In this document: in pieces, positions 16,798-25,204 of the stretch
How the letters are laid out: each line of letters begins with the position of its first letter
How positions within the stretch are numbered: the first letter of the stretch is position 1
Assembly (NCBI GenBank): GCA_001602925.1
Contig: LUZT01000005.1
Coordinates: 1 to 64,000 of the forward strand
Direction of reading: 5' to 3'
Source: Chlorobiales bacterium Clorobi_01
Lineage (GTDB): Bacteria > Bacteroidota > Chlorobiia > Chlorobiales > Chlorobiaceae
Length of the DNA stretch: 64,000 nt
The notes under the pieces: model-generated
What the model was told of the DNA's origin: nothing
Database searches by the model: none
Seen by the model: the letters and a program-made list of their open reading frames with translations, nothing else
Position numbers and translations under genes: made by a program

Positions 16798-16867
16798 TGG
16801 CTGAAAAGAGAAGCACGACCGCACCTTGCTGGATCACCTGCTTGACCTCTTCGAAATATTTCCATTA

Positions 16868-17275
16868 TCAACCAGCCAACTCCGCCCAGTTCTCCACCCG
16901 TAATCCCTCAACCCTGCTGAACTCCCGGACGTTGTTCGTTACCAGCACTGCGCCGAGCGCTCTGGCTTGAGCGGCAATCATGGTGTCGAGGGAGCCAATC
17001 GGAGTACCGCGCGTTTCAAGGTCGCTTCTGATCTCTCCGTAATGCCAGATCACGGAAGCGTCAAACGGAAGGATTTCAAGTGGAGCGAAGAACAGCGCCA
17101 GCGCTTGCCGGTTCTTCTCCGAACCGCTTTTGACAACGCCAAACGTCAGCTCCGACGCCGTAACGCTCGATATGGCAATATCTCCCAACCTCTCGCGGCG
17201 AAAGCGTTCGAGAACGTGAAGCGGCTTGCTATTGATAATGTAGATGCAGATGTTGGTGTCAAGCAGATAGATCAT
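16868..17275 (-). CDS. vapC: VapC-type PIN-domain toxin
   Basis: A 135-residue PIN-domain ribonuclease toxin. The acidic metal site is visible: D6 in LLDTNICIY, the glutamate in [12 protein letters not shown], the aspartate in [11 protein letters not shown] and the C-terminal VTNNVREF. VapC toxins cleave tRNA or rRNA and are silenced by the cognate antitoxin. The start overlaps the stop of the antitoxin by 4 bases (ATGA), the usual arrangement. GC content returns to the host level here, so the pair was probably acquired separately from the restriction genes to its left. Confidence 0.92.
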   Translation of the reverse strand: MIYLLDTNICIYIINSKPLHVLERFRRERLGDIAISSVTASELTFGVVKSGSEKNRQALALFFAPLEILPFDASVIWHYGEIRSDLETRGTPIGSLDTMIAAQARALGAVLVTNNVREFSRVEGLRVENWAELAG

Positions 17276-17505
17276 CCCTTGATCTCCTCCCGGCTTTGCG
17301 TCTCCGGTTGCTCACGCACGATCTGAAAACCCGGCTCAAACTCATCCAGAGCCGCTTCGAGCATATCCCAGGGCTTGTCGCAGGGCAGAAGAATGACGCC
17401 GTTCCCAAAATGCCGGACAATCACCTCTTTGCCCTCGAACCGATACTCTTTCGGCAACCGAACCGCCTGACTGCGACCCGAGGTAAATAGTTTTGCTGTG
17501 TCCAT
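17272..17505 (-). CDS. vapB: VapB-type AbrB-fold antitoxin
   Basis: A 77-residue antitoxin. The N-terminal half ([20 protein letters not shown], residues 4-23) is a swapped-hairpin AbrB/SpoVT DNA-binding domain of the VagC type. The C-terminal tail is acidic ([11 protein letters not shown]) and should bind and block VapC. It precedes vapC and overlaps it by 4 bases. Such antitoxins usually repress their own operon together with the toxin. The operator should lie just upstream of 17505, but I could not define it. Confidence 0.9.
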   Translation of the reverse strand: MDTAKLFTSGRSQAVRLPKEYRFEGKEVIVRHFGNGVILLPCDKPWDMLEAALDEFEPGFQIVREQPETQSREEIKG

Positions 17506-17636
17506 GTTCTCTCCTCCTGATGATAGATACCAATGATAGCCATCAAAGACAACAATTCAAAATGCACAGGAGTTCTCGAAATGGTCAGCCGCCGGAATCG
17601 TCATCACGCCGACGGCAAAAAATCTCTCAAAAAAAA

Positions 17637-17660
17637 GGGCGGACACACAGGCCCGCCCCT
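17637..17660 (-). terminator. minus-strand terminator after tonB (repeat-like GGGCGG...CCGCCC hairpin)
   Basis: GGGCGG at 17637-17642 pairs with CCGCCC at 17653-17658 around ACACACAGGC. On the minus strand the hairpin is followed by a run of T (complement of the A-run ending at 17636). It lies 26 bases after the tonB stop. The sequence resembles a GGGCGGACACA...CCGCCCCT element that recurs in many genomes, so it may also be a dispersed repeat. Confidence 0.8.
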
Positions 17661-17685
17661 AAAATTAGCAACTCTCAACTATCCA

Positions 17686-18489
17686 TTATCCTTCATGCAG
17701 CGTAAACCGGACGGGAATGGTCATCCAGACCCGCACCCTCCTGCCATTCTGTACTCCTGCCGTGTACTTCGTCTCCATCGCGATGCGCGTTGCCTCCTTG
17801 TCGAACACCGTCTGGTCGCCCGGAATGCGCTTGACGATCTCGGCCTTCATCGGACGCCCCTCCTCGCTGATGAGCACGCGCACGAAAACCTTTCCTTCGA
17901 TACCGGCGATCCTCGCCATTTCGGGGTACATGAGCCTCGGCGTGCTGACCACCGTCGGCGGATTCTGGCAGTTGACAAACTCCACGACCGTGTCACAGGA
18001 AGATGACGAACCGCCGCCATCCTGTGAAGCCGGGCCTTGCGTGATCGCCTGCTTGATCTCCTTCTGCGTGGCGAAAGTCTGATCCGGCGGCGCTTCGGCC
18101 ACCTTCCTGATCTTGCCCACCTTCGGCGCTTCCACCGGCGCGGCTGCGGCCTTCACCTTCGGCGGCTCCGGCGCAATCGGCGGAGGAGGCGGCAACTGCG
18201 TCACATTGGTGACAATCTCGTAGCACTGAACCGCCGCCTGGGGGTCATGCCCGCCGCCGAACATGCCCATCACGCGGCTCCAGTTCGCACTGACAAGCCA
18301 GAAAAGCGACAGAAGCAGCACAGCCACGACCACGCCGTGAGTCAGAAAAAGATGAGCTTCACGCCGCAGGGCGAGATTGCCATAGCTGATCTGCCTCAGC
18401 CGGTCGGTATCGAGGAACTGCTCGCGGAAAGTCCACCGCTGCGCCTTTCTGGCCGCCTCATCATGCACCGATTGTAACTTTGACGACAC
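17686..18489 (-). CDS. tonB: TonB-family energy transducer
   Basis: A 267-residue protein. It has a cytoplasmic N-terminus, one membrane helix at about residues 48-67 (HGVVVAVLLLSLFWLVSANW), a proline-rich periplasmic spacer (LPPPPPIAPEPPKVKAAAAP) and a C-terminal TonB domain (PRLMYPEMARIAGIEGKVFV ... IPVRFTLHEG). It couples the inner-membrane proton gradient to outer-membrane receptors through ExbB/ExbD. It starts with GTG at 18489, preceded by AGGAG at a 9-base distance. It is the last gene of the exbB-exbD-exbD-tonB cluster; no receptor gene is nearby. Confidence 0.93.
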   Translation of the reverse strand: MSSKLQSVHDEAARKAQRWTFREQFLDTDRLRQISYGNLALRREAHLFLTHGVVVAVLLLSLFWLVSANWSRVMGMFGGGHDPQAAVQCYEIVTNVTQLPPPPPIAPEPPKVKAAAAPVEAPKVGKIRKVAEAPPDQTFATQKEIKQAITQGPASQDGGGSSSSCDTVVEFVNCQNPPTVVSTPRLMYPEMARIAGIEGKVFVRVLISEEGRPMKAEIVKRIPGDQTVFDKEATRIAMETKYTAGVQNGRRVRVWMTIPVRFTLHEG

Positions 18490-18528
18490 CTTTCCGTACT
18501 CCTGTTTTCTGGTTCACGAACCGCGCCT

Positions 18529-19059
18529 TCAGCGCATGGCCACGGCCTTCTGAATTTCAGCTTCGTCCTGCGGGGTAAAATCGTCGAGGCTGAACCGGTC
18601 GATCTTCATCAGGTTGAACTCGTCGATGATATCGACCAGCGATTTGTACTTGGCCTTGTCGCTGATTCTGACGACGATCACCATCTTCCGGTTTCTGCCG
18701 GTCTCCTGACGCAACACCTGACGAAGCTCGCCGCTGAGCGATGCATGGGCGTCAGCGCTGTCGTAGAGCGGCACGCGCCGTGGCGCCGCTTCGCCGAGCG
18801 ACCAGTAGGCGAAACCGTCGCCGGGCACCCTGAGCGTCATCACATTCAGTTCAGCTATGGCCACCTCGCCCGTCTCCGGCGGAATGTTGATCTCCATCGT
18901 GTTCGACTTGGCGAACGTCGTCGTCAGCATGAAAAAGGTCAGCAGAAGGAACGCCACGTCCACCATCGGCGTCATGTCGAGCTTGAAGCCGAGCCGCTTG
19001 CGCTGGCGCCCGCCCCGTTTCGAGCTGCGCCGTTCTCCGGGGGAATCAACCATGCCCAT
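18529..19059 (-). CDS. exbD: ExbD/TolR family biopolymer transport protein (second copy)
   Basis: A 176-residue protein with a basic N-terminus ([20 protein letters not shown]), then the conserved membrane segment [20 protein letters not shown] with the proton-carrying Asp in MVDVAF, and a periplasmic domain. It differs from the neighbouring ExbD mainly in the periplasmic part ([20 protein letters not shown]). It is separated from that ExbD by one base, so both are translated together. Two ExbD proteins could form a heteromeric stator with ExbB. Confidence 0.92.
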   Translation of the reverse strand: MGMVDSPGERRSSKRGGRQRKRLGFKLDMTPMVDVAFLLLTFFMLTTTFAKSNTMEINIPPETGEVAIAELNVMTLRVPGDGFAYWSLGEAAPRRVPLYDSADAHASLSGELRQVLRQETGRNRKMVIVVRISDKAKYKSLVDIIDEFNLMKIDRFSLDDFTPQDEAEIQKAVAMR

Positions 19060-19060
19060 A

Positions 19061-19594
19061 TCAGCGCACCTCCTTTTCGAGAACGGTCACGAGGTTGAAG
19101 TTGAGCAGATTCATCTTCTTGAACACCTTGATGACATAGTTGACCGCCTCGTAATCGGCCTTGTTGTCCGCCCGGATCACCGGCCTGAGCCGCTGGTCGG
19201 CAAAGCGCGACATCATGATGTAACGGGCCAGCTCCTCTTTTTCGATTCTGAAGCTGTCGTCGAGCCTGAACCTGCTGAGCGAATCAGCCACCGCCGCCTT
19301 GGAGACACCCGCATTTTCGAGCTTCGGCCTCACGACCGTATCAAACAGCCGCTCCCTGGTGCGCTGCGACGAGACGCCCATGTAGATCGAGTTGTCCTTC
19401 GCGACGGTCACGGTCAGCACGTCGGACTCCGGCAACTTCATGTTCGAGTGAGACGACGGCAGGTCGATGGTCACCGCTTCCGGCGGACGGAACTTGGTGG
19501 TCAGCATGAAGAAGGTCAGCAGCAGAAATGCCACATCGACCATCGGCGTCATGTCAAGCCGGAACCCTACCCTTTTTGCCTTGATTTTGGACAT
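19061..19594 (-). CDS. exbD: ExbD/TolR family biopolymer transport protein (first copy)
   Basis: A 177-residue ExbD/TolR protein. The N-terminal membrane helix [20 protein letters not shown] is identical over this core to that of the second copy, including the functional Asp. The rest is a periplasmic domain ending [20 protein letters not shown]. It lies 9 bases after exbB and one base before the second exbD. Duplication within the operon, followed by periplasmic divergence, is the simplest explanation. Confidence 0.92.
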   Translation of the reverse strand: MSKIKAKRVGFRLDMTPMVDVAFLLLTFFMLTTKFRPPEAVTIDLPSSHSNMKLPESDVLTVTVAKDNSIYMGVSSQRTRERLFDTVVRPKLENAGVSKAAVADSLSRFRLDDSFRIEKEELARYIMMSRFADQRLRPVIRADNKADYEAVNYVIKVFKKMNLLNFNLVTVLEKEVR

Positions 19595-19603
19595 GGTTCG
19601 AGA

Positions 19604-20347
19604 TCAGGATTTACTGCTGCCGAGGGTCTGGATAATGTAGAACGCCGCTTCGTCGATCTGGTAGCTGAAGCGGTCAACCCGGTTGGTGAAGACGTTATAG
19701 GTCACGATGCCCATGATGCCGCCAAGGATGCCGAGCGCCGTGTTGAAGAGCGCCTCGGAGATGCCGAGCGAGAGCTGCACCGCGTCGGGCGCGCCGCTGG
19801 TGGCCATCGCCGCAAAGGCGCGGATCATGCCGAGCGTGGTGCCGAGCAGGCCGACCATCGTGGAGATCGAGGCGATGGTCGAGATGGCGACGAGGTTCTT
19901 TTCGAGCAGCGGCATCTCCATGAGGGTCGCCTCCTCGACAGCTTTCTGCATCTCGCTGATGCGCTTCTCGCGGTCGGTCACGTTGTGTACGGCGAGCATC
20001 TTGTAGCGGTCGAGCACGGCGCGGAGCACGGCGGACAGGGAGCTCTGGTGGTCGTCACAGCGGGAGATCGCCTGGTCGATGGAGCCCGAATCGACATCCT
20101 GCTTGAGGCTCTGCACGAACTCGGTGATGGAGCCTTTGCCGGAGGCCTTGTTCAGCGCGACGATGCGTTCGACGATGTAGGCGATCACCATCAGGATCAG
20201 CGCCATCAGCACCGACACGATCGGCCCGCCTTTCCAGACGGCATGGAACATGGATTCCGGTGGTGTCGTGCCCATCCAGACATAAAAACCGAGGGATACC
20301 GCGTAGGTCACCACAATCAGTATCGCCGTAAAAAATCCCTGCTTCAT
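19604..20347 (-). CDS. exbB: ExbB/TolQ/MotA-family proton channel protein
   Basis: A 247-residue inner-membrane protein with three or four helices. They lie at about residues 5-22 (TAILIVVTYAVSLGFYVW), 40-60 (GPIVSVLMALILMVIAYIVE), 150-170 (ISTIASISTMVGLLGTTLGM) and 195-220 (GISEALFNTALGILGGIMGI). The LLGTTLGM and ALFNTALG segments are the MotA/TolQ/ExbB signature that lines the proton path. It is the first gene of the TonB system operon and is divergent from dnaG, with a 349-base gap. Confidence 0.93.
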   Translation of the reverse strand: MKQGFFTAILIVVTYAVSLGFYVWMGTTPPESMFHAVWKGGPIVSVLMALILMVIAYIVERIVALNKASGKGSITEFVQSLKQDVDSGSIDQAISRCDDHQSSLSAVLRAVLDRYKMLAVHNVTDREKRISEMQKAVEEATLMEMPLLEKNLVAISTIASISTMVGLLGTTLGMIRAFAAMATSGAPDAVQLSLGISEALFNTALGILGGIMGIVTYNVFTNRVDRFSYQIDEAAFYIIQTLGSSKS

Positions 20348-20486
20348 ATGGTTGGTATTGAGATGTTGGAAGTAACGGAATCCATGAAAAAGCCTCTCCG
20401 AAACCAGATCAAGTCCATCCGGCAGTCATACGTCCAGGAGTTGAGACCCGAGCGGTATCTGAAAACAACGAGGCAAAAAGAGCGAC

Positions 20487-20499
20487 TATCACTGTGATA
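20487..20499. promoter_or_regulatory. palindrome TATCACTGTGATA in the exbB-dnaG gap
   Basis: A perfect 13-base palindrome (6-base arms, central T) lies 140 bases before exbB and 198 before dnaG. It resembles sites for dimeric repressors or CRP/FNR-type regulators. TonB systems are commonly iron-regulated, but this is not a good Fur box. The remainder of the 20348-20696 gap shows no gene or other clear signal. Confidence 0.3.
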
Positions 20500-20696
20500 A
20501 TGTAGTAATAAAGCACTGACACAACAACGAGTCAGGCAAGGAAGCATCAGGAAAATCGCCTGGAAAAGCATTTTTTTCACAAAATCGGCATAAGACCTCT
20601 TCTGTTGAAACACGGCTCGCAAGGCATTGCGATTTCGTTATTTTCAATTTATCATAGCATCGAACAAAACGGGAAAAGAATGAGAACATTACAGGC

Positions 20697-22589
20697 ATGA
20701 TACCGGAACGCATGATTGATGAGGTCCGCCAGAGTACGGACATTGTTGACGTGGTGTCGGATTATGTCAGGCTGCACCCTTCGGGCCGCCATTTCAAGGC
20801 GCTCTCGCCCTTCACGCAGGAGAAGACCCCGTCGTTCATCGTCTCGCCCGACAAGCAGATCTACAAATGCTTTTCGAGCGGCAAGGGCGGCAACGTCTTC
20901 ACCTTCGTCATGGAGATGGAGAAGGTGACCTTCCCTGAAGCGGTCGAGATGCTGGCCAAACGCGCCGGAATCGACACCGGCAAATACCAGCAACAGAAGG
21001 CCAAAGAAGAGGATAAACGGGAGGCCAGCCAGTTCGACACGCTGCGCTGGGCGGCGAGGTTGTTCCACAGCACGCTGCAAAGCGAAGCCGGAGGCTCAGC
21101 GCTCGCCTACCTCACCGGAAAGCGGGGACTCGAACCCGGCACGATCCGCCGCTTCGGCCTCGGCTTCGCGCCCGAGTCGTGGGATCACCTGCTCCATGCG
21201 GCGGAACGTGACGGAGCGCCGGTCGAGCATCTCGTCAGCCTCGGGCTGCTGACGCGCCACCCCAAGCGCAACACACTGTACGACACATTCCGCAACCGGG
21301 TCATCTTTCCGATTCTGACCATCGGCGGCCAGGTGGCGGGCTTCGGCGGGCGTACGCTGTCGAACGACGCCGAAACACCCAAGTACATCAACTCGCCGGA
21401 GAGCGCCTCCTTCGAGAAGTCGAAGCTGCTCTACGGGATGCACGCCGCCAAGAACGAAATCCGGCGGCAGGAGACGGCCATTCTCGTCGAAGGGTACATG
21501 GATGTAATCGCCATGCACCAGGCTGGGTTCACCAACACGGTCGCCTCGTGCGGCACCGCCCTCACTCGCTACCAGGCCAAAATCCTGAAGCGCTACACCT
21601 CGCGCGTGCTCTTCCTCTACGACGGCGACAACGCGGGCAAGAAATCGATGCTCGCCGGCATCGACATTCTGCTCGCCGAAGGGCTGACACCGTGGGTGGT
21701 GATGCTGCCCGGCGCGGAAGACCCCGACAGTTTCATCCGCAACTACGGCAAGGAGGCGTTTCTCGGCGAGCTGGAGAGCGAAAAAAGCTCGTTTCAGGAT
21801 TTCCAGCTCCGCTGCTATCAGGATGCCGGATGGATGGAGAGCCCCGACACCGCCTCGAAAGCGATTTCTGCCATGACGCGGAGCGTTGCGCTCATCGCCG
21901 ATCCGGTGCAGAAGGAGCTGTACATCGACGAGCTGTCGAAAAAGCTCGATCTCAGCCGCCAGACGCTCCGTGAGGTGATGGCCATGAGCGACACCGGGCG
22001 CAGCACGCGAGAGTCACGCCAGCGCCGCAGCGAACCGGCCCCGGAGCTGCCCGCGCAACAGGCACCGCTCTCCGTGACGGAGCGCACCTTCCTCGAAGCG
22101 CTGATCGAAAGCACCTTCTATGGCAACGAAGTGCTCGACTTCGCCGCCTCGCACGAGTCGATGTTCCACCTCGGACACCCTGCCGCGCAAACAATCTTCA
22201 GCCATCTGGTCAGGCGATTCCGGGAAATGAATGACCGCGACGGTCACCTCGACATCACCTCTGAGATCAGCTCCATCGGCATGGAGGACGCAAGCAACCT
22301 CGCCTTCGACATCCTCTTCCGCCTGCCGGTCAACGAAACCACGCGCCTGACCCCTGCCGAACTCGAACAGCACGCCCGCCGTTGCCTCTCTCACTTCCTC
22401 GTTGCGGTCAAAACGCTGGTGCTCGAACCGTTGCAGAAAGAGAAACAGAAAATTATCGCACAACTCCAGTCAGCCACCGGCACGCACGAACAGGAACGCT
22501 TGTCAAGAGAGCTTCTCGAACACAACAAACAATTTCGCGCGATGGAGCAGGAGGTTGACGAGTCGATCAGGGGAATATTGGGGGAATAA
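20697..22589 (+). CDS. dnaG: DNA primase DnaG
   Basis: A 630-residue primase that makes RNA primers at the replication fork. The N-terminal domain keeps the zinc-binding fold sequence (PFTQEKTPSFIVSPDKQIYK), but three of the four usual ligands are replaced: S37 and T40 stand where Cys and His are expected, C58 is kept and S61 replaces the last Cys. The catalytic TOPRIM segment has ETAILVEGYMDVIAMHQAGF and the metal-binding LYDGDNAGKKS. A helicase-binding C-terminal part follows. This zinc loss is, as I recall, shared by Bacteroidetes primases. The gene stands alone, divergent from exbB. Confidence 0.96.
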   Translation: MIPERMIDEVRQSTDIVDVVSDYVRLHPSGRHFKALSPFTQEKTPSFIVSPDKQIYKCFSSGKGGNVFTFVMEMEKVTFPEAVEMLAKRAGIDTGKYQQQKAKEEDKREASQFDTLRWAARLFHSTLQSEAGGSALAYLTGKRGLEPGTIRRFGLGFAPESWDHLLHAAERDGAPVEHLVSLGLLTRHPKRNTLYDTFRNRVIFPILTIGGQVAGFGGRTLSNDAETPKYINSPESASFEKSKLLYGMHAAKNEIRRQETAILVEGYMDVIAMHQAGFTNTVASCGTALTRYQAKILKRYTSRVLFLYDGDNAGKKSMLAGIDILLAEGLTPWVVMLPGAEDPDSFIRNYGKEAFLGELESEKSSFQDFQLRCYQDAGWMESPDTASKAISAMTRSVALIADPVQKELYIDELSKKLDLSRQTLREVMAMSDTGRSTRESRQRRSEPAPELPAQQAPLSVTERTFLEALIESTFYGNEVLDFAASHESMFHLGHPAAQTIFSHLVRRFREMNDRDGHLDITSEISSIGMEDASNLAFDILFRLPVNETTRLTPAELEQHARRCLSHFLVAVKTLVLEPLQKEKQKIIAQLQSATGTHEQERLSRELLEHNKQFRAMEQEVDESIRGILGE

Positions 22590-22617
22590 AATTTCGCCTG
22601 TTCAACAGCTTATAATA

Positions 22618-22647
22618 ATTGCCTTTTATCCAGCAATAAAAGGCAAT
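22618..22647. repeat. 12-bp perfect hairpin after dnaG
   Basis: ATTGCCTTTTAT at 22618-22629 is perfectly complementary to ATAAAAGGCAAT at 22636-22647 with a 6-base loop. It starts 29 bases after the dnaG stop and before the AT-rich DUF2971 gene. No T-run follows on either strand, so it is a non-canonical terminator, a repeat or an insertion boundary. Confidence 0.65.
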
Positions 22648-22706
22648 CTATGAACAGGAGAAATATGGCTATACAAAAGTCCGTCCGTAAAGCGGGAATA
22701 GATCAA

Positions 22707-23735
22707 TCATCTGACCGGAATTTCGGTAACTCTCACTTTTGATTCCACATCTGAAACGCCGATTTTTTTCAGTTCCTCACAAAAAACTTCATACGTAGCA
22801 TAAGGAGATTTTGATGGACCGATAATCAGGCTGTCGAATATTTTAGAAAGGTCAATATCAGAAAGAACAGGATCGATAGCAGCATCCAGAGGCATCTTGT
22901 ATACATTCCGCGAAACACCACCCTGCTCTTCAACACCCTGCTCTACCAATCGCGCAGAAGTTTCAGTTGTAAAACATTTTGGCAAATAAACACAACGCCA
23001 TTCACGTTCTGACTGAAAACCCTTGTGCTTCACACAAAGAACGTTAACCAGAATCATTGATACTATTGCCGTTGCAACAAGTTCCGGGTCCAGGCGTTCA
23101 AGGAAGGATTTATGATTTTCAACATTTTTAATAACCTCGTCAAGTTCCAGATACTGTTGATCTTTTCCTTTATATAAAACCGGATTGAAAAATATCCGCA
23201 AAACTTGTGAAGCAGCTGACAGAGCCGGAATTCTAAGAACCATAGCTACAGGCTGCGACTGACCACAAAACGCCCTCCACATAGACAATCGACCCAATTC
23301 TTTCTCACTTTCATCATGCTCCAAAACTGACAGGAAATACGTTCCATCATTCCTGCCATGAGAATGATCACTATAAATCTTCATTGCCCTGTCAACAACT
23401 CCCGGCAAAACCCCCTCAATACGATTTCTAAATTCAACCCAACGTTTATTTTCATTTGACAACAGATCATCCATGATATCAAATCCATCCTGCACCTCTT
23501 GTCTGTCTGGCATATGAAGAGCATTACGCATCAGAACTCGTTTCTCTCTAATAATATCCAATGCCGACTCTGTCGATGTATAATGAACAAACAAGACATC
23601 ATTACTTATCAAGCCGGAGCTAGAGAAATAATATTGCATCTTTTTATAAAAAAAATTCGGCAAAAATATTTCTTCTAACTTCGCGAGGTCATCATTATAA
23701 CCGGCTGTAGCAAGCCCCTTCTTCGTATTGGACAT
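22707..23735 (-). CDS. DUF2971 family protein
   Basis: A 342-residue protein of unknown function. The N-terminal third has LFVHYTSTESALDIIREKRV, then WRAFCGQSQPVAMVLRIP and a later EREWRCVYLPK; this order is what I know from DUF2971 proteins, which occur sporadically in bacteria, often in genomic islands, and are suspected to act in defence or DNA-associated processes. No catalytic assignment is possible. Composition is clearly more AT-rich than dnaG and glyA on either side, and the hairpin at 22618 marks one edge, so it looks like an inserted gene. Confidence 0.7.
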   Translation of the reverse strand: MSNTKKGLATAGYNDDLAKLEEIFLPNFFYKKMQYYFSSSGLISNDVLFVHYTSTESALDIIREKRVLMRNALHMPDRQEVQDGFDIMDDLLSNENKRWVEFRNRIEGVLPGVVDRAMKIYSDHSHGRNDGTYFLSVLEHDESEKELGRLSMWRAFCGQSQPVAMVLRIPALSAASQVLRIFFNPVLYKGKDQQYLELDEVIKNVENHKSFLERLDPELVATAIVSMILVNVLCVKHKGFQSEREWRCVYLPKCFTTETSARLVEQGVEEQGGVSRNVYKMPLDAAIDPVLSDIDLSKIFDSLIIGPSKSPYATYEVFCEELKKIGVSDVESKVRVTEIPVR

Positions 23736-23796
23736 GGCACCCTTTTTTTCTTGGCAAGGACTTAACCAATGGTGATAGTAAATTTATTATAAAAAA

Positions 23797-23835
23797 GACA
23801 AAAAAGGCCGGCGTCCACAGAGATGACCGGCCTTT
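23797..23835 (-). terminator. rho-independent terminator after glyA (minus strand)
   Basis: AAAGGCCGG at 23803-23811 pairs with CCGGCCTTT at 23827-23835. Read on the minus strand the stem is followed by TTTTTTGTCTTTTTT. It begins 22 bases after the glyA stop and separates glyA from the DUF2971 gene. Confidence 0.9.
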
Positions 23836-23857
23836 GTAATACTTTGTCGCATGTCAC

Positions 23858-25180
23858 CTAGACGAGAGAGCCGTAGTTGTTGAGCGGGAAGCCAAGGCAC
23901 AGCTCGCGAACTTCAGCCCTGACGGCCTTGCAGACATCGGCGACGTTGGCGTCGTTGGCAGCGCTGATGACGCGATCGATGAATTCGACGATCTTTTCAG
24001 CTTCGGCGACCTTCATACCACGGGTGGTCATTGCCGGGGTGCCGACGCGGATGCCGCTGGTGACGAACGGCGATTTGTCGTCGAAGGGTACCATGTTCTT
24101 GTTGACCGTGATTCCGGCTTCGTGCAGGAGGTTTTCGGCTACCTTGCCGTTGACGTTCTTGTTGCGCAGGTCGAGCAGCATGAGGTGGTTTTTCGTACCA
24201 CCGCTGACGATGTGGTAGTCCGCCGCGAGGAACTTCGCGGCCATCGCGGCGGCGTTGTCCTTGATCTGCTGCGCGTAGGCCTTGAACTCCGGCTGGAGTG
24301 CTTCGCCGAAGGCGACCGCCTTGCCGGCGATGATGTGCATGAGCGGGCCGCCCTGGATGCCGGGCATCACCTCGGCGTCCATCACCTCGGACATCATCTT
24401 GACGCGCGGGCCGTTCTTGGTGTTGATGGTCAGGCCGAGCGGATTCTCGAAATCCTTGCCCATCATGATCATGCCGCCGCGCGGGCCGCGCAGGGTCTTG
24501 TGCGTGGTGGTGGTGACGAAGTGGCAATGCGGCATCGGGTCGGCGGAGAGGCCCGCGGCAACGAGGCCCGCCGGGTGGGCGATGTCGGCCATGAGCAGCG
24601 CACCGACCTTGTCGGCGACTTCGCGGAACGCCTTGAAGTCGAAGCCCTGCGAGTAGGCGCTCGCGCCGGTGATGATGAGCTTCGGCTTGACCTGTCTGGC
24701 CATCTCTTCGACCTTGTTCATGTCGATGATGCCGGTCTCTTTGTCAACGCCGTAAGAGTGGGCATCAAAGAACTGGCCGGAGAAGTTCACCTTGCTGCCG
24801 TGAGTCAGGTGGCCGCCGTGGGAGAGATCGAGGCCCATGATGGCGTCGCCCGGCTTGAGCACGGCGAAGAGCACCGCCATGTTGGCGCTGGAACCGGAGT
24901 GCGGCTGCACGTTGACGTACTCGCAACCAAAGAGCTTTTTGGCGCGGTCGCGGGCCAGGTTCTCGGCCACATCGACGAACTCGCAGCCGCCGTAGTAGCG
25001 CTTGCCGGGATAGCCCTCGGCATACTTGTTGGTCATCACCGAGCCGCAGGCTTCCATGACCGCCTTGCTGGTGAAGTTCTCCGAAGCGATCAGTTCGAGC
25101 GTTTCGGTCTGGCGTTTTGTTTCATTGGCAATCGCCTCGAAAACGTCGGGGTCGAGCCGTTTCAGAATATCGTTGTCCAT
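23858..25180 (-). CDS. glyA: serine hydroxymethyltransferase
   Basis: A 440-residue PLP enzyme that interconverts serine and glycine with tetrahydrofolate, supplying one-carbon units. Landmarks are [19 protein letters not shown] near the N-terminus, [20 protein letters not shown], the PLP-binding [18 protein letters not shown] with its Schiff-base lysine, and [20 protein letters not shown]. It is slightly longer than the usual 415-430. It follows ribBA after 24 bases on the same strand, so the two are probably co-transcribed. Confidence 0.97.
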   Translation of the reverse strand: MDNDILKRLDPDVFEAIANETKRQTETLELIASENFTSKAVMEACGSVMTNKYAEGYPGKRYYGGCEFVDVAENLARDRAKKLFGCEYVNVQPHSGSSANMAVLFAVLKPGDAIMGLDLSHGGHLTHGSKVNFSGQFFDAHSYGVDKETGIIDMNKVEEMARQVKPKLIITGASAYSQGFDFKAFREVADKVGALLMADIAHPAGLVAAGLSADPMPHCHFVTTTTHKTLRGPRGGMIMMGKDFENPLGLTINTKNGPRVKMMSEVMDAEVMPGIQGGPLMHIIAGKAVAFGEALQPEFKAYAQQIKDNAAAMAAKFLAADYHIVSGGTKNHLMLLDLRNKNVNGKVAENLLHEAGITVNKNMVPFDDKSPFVTSGIRVGTPAMTTRGMKVAEAEKIVEFIDRVISAANDANVADVCKAVRAEVRELCLGFPLNNYGSLV

Positions 25181-25204
25181 CGTGTTTCCTTCTCCCGGTG
25201 GAGG

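Noticed and set aside
18857-20497. Long plus-strand open frame opposite exbB and exbD
   Set aside because: A codon-shadow of the minus-strand genes, histidine- and arginine-rich without any family motif.
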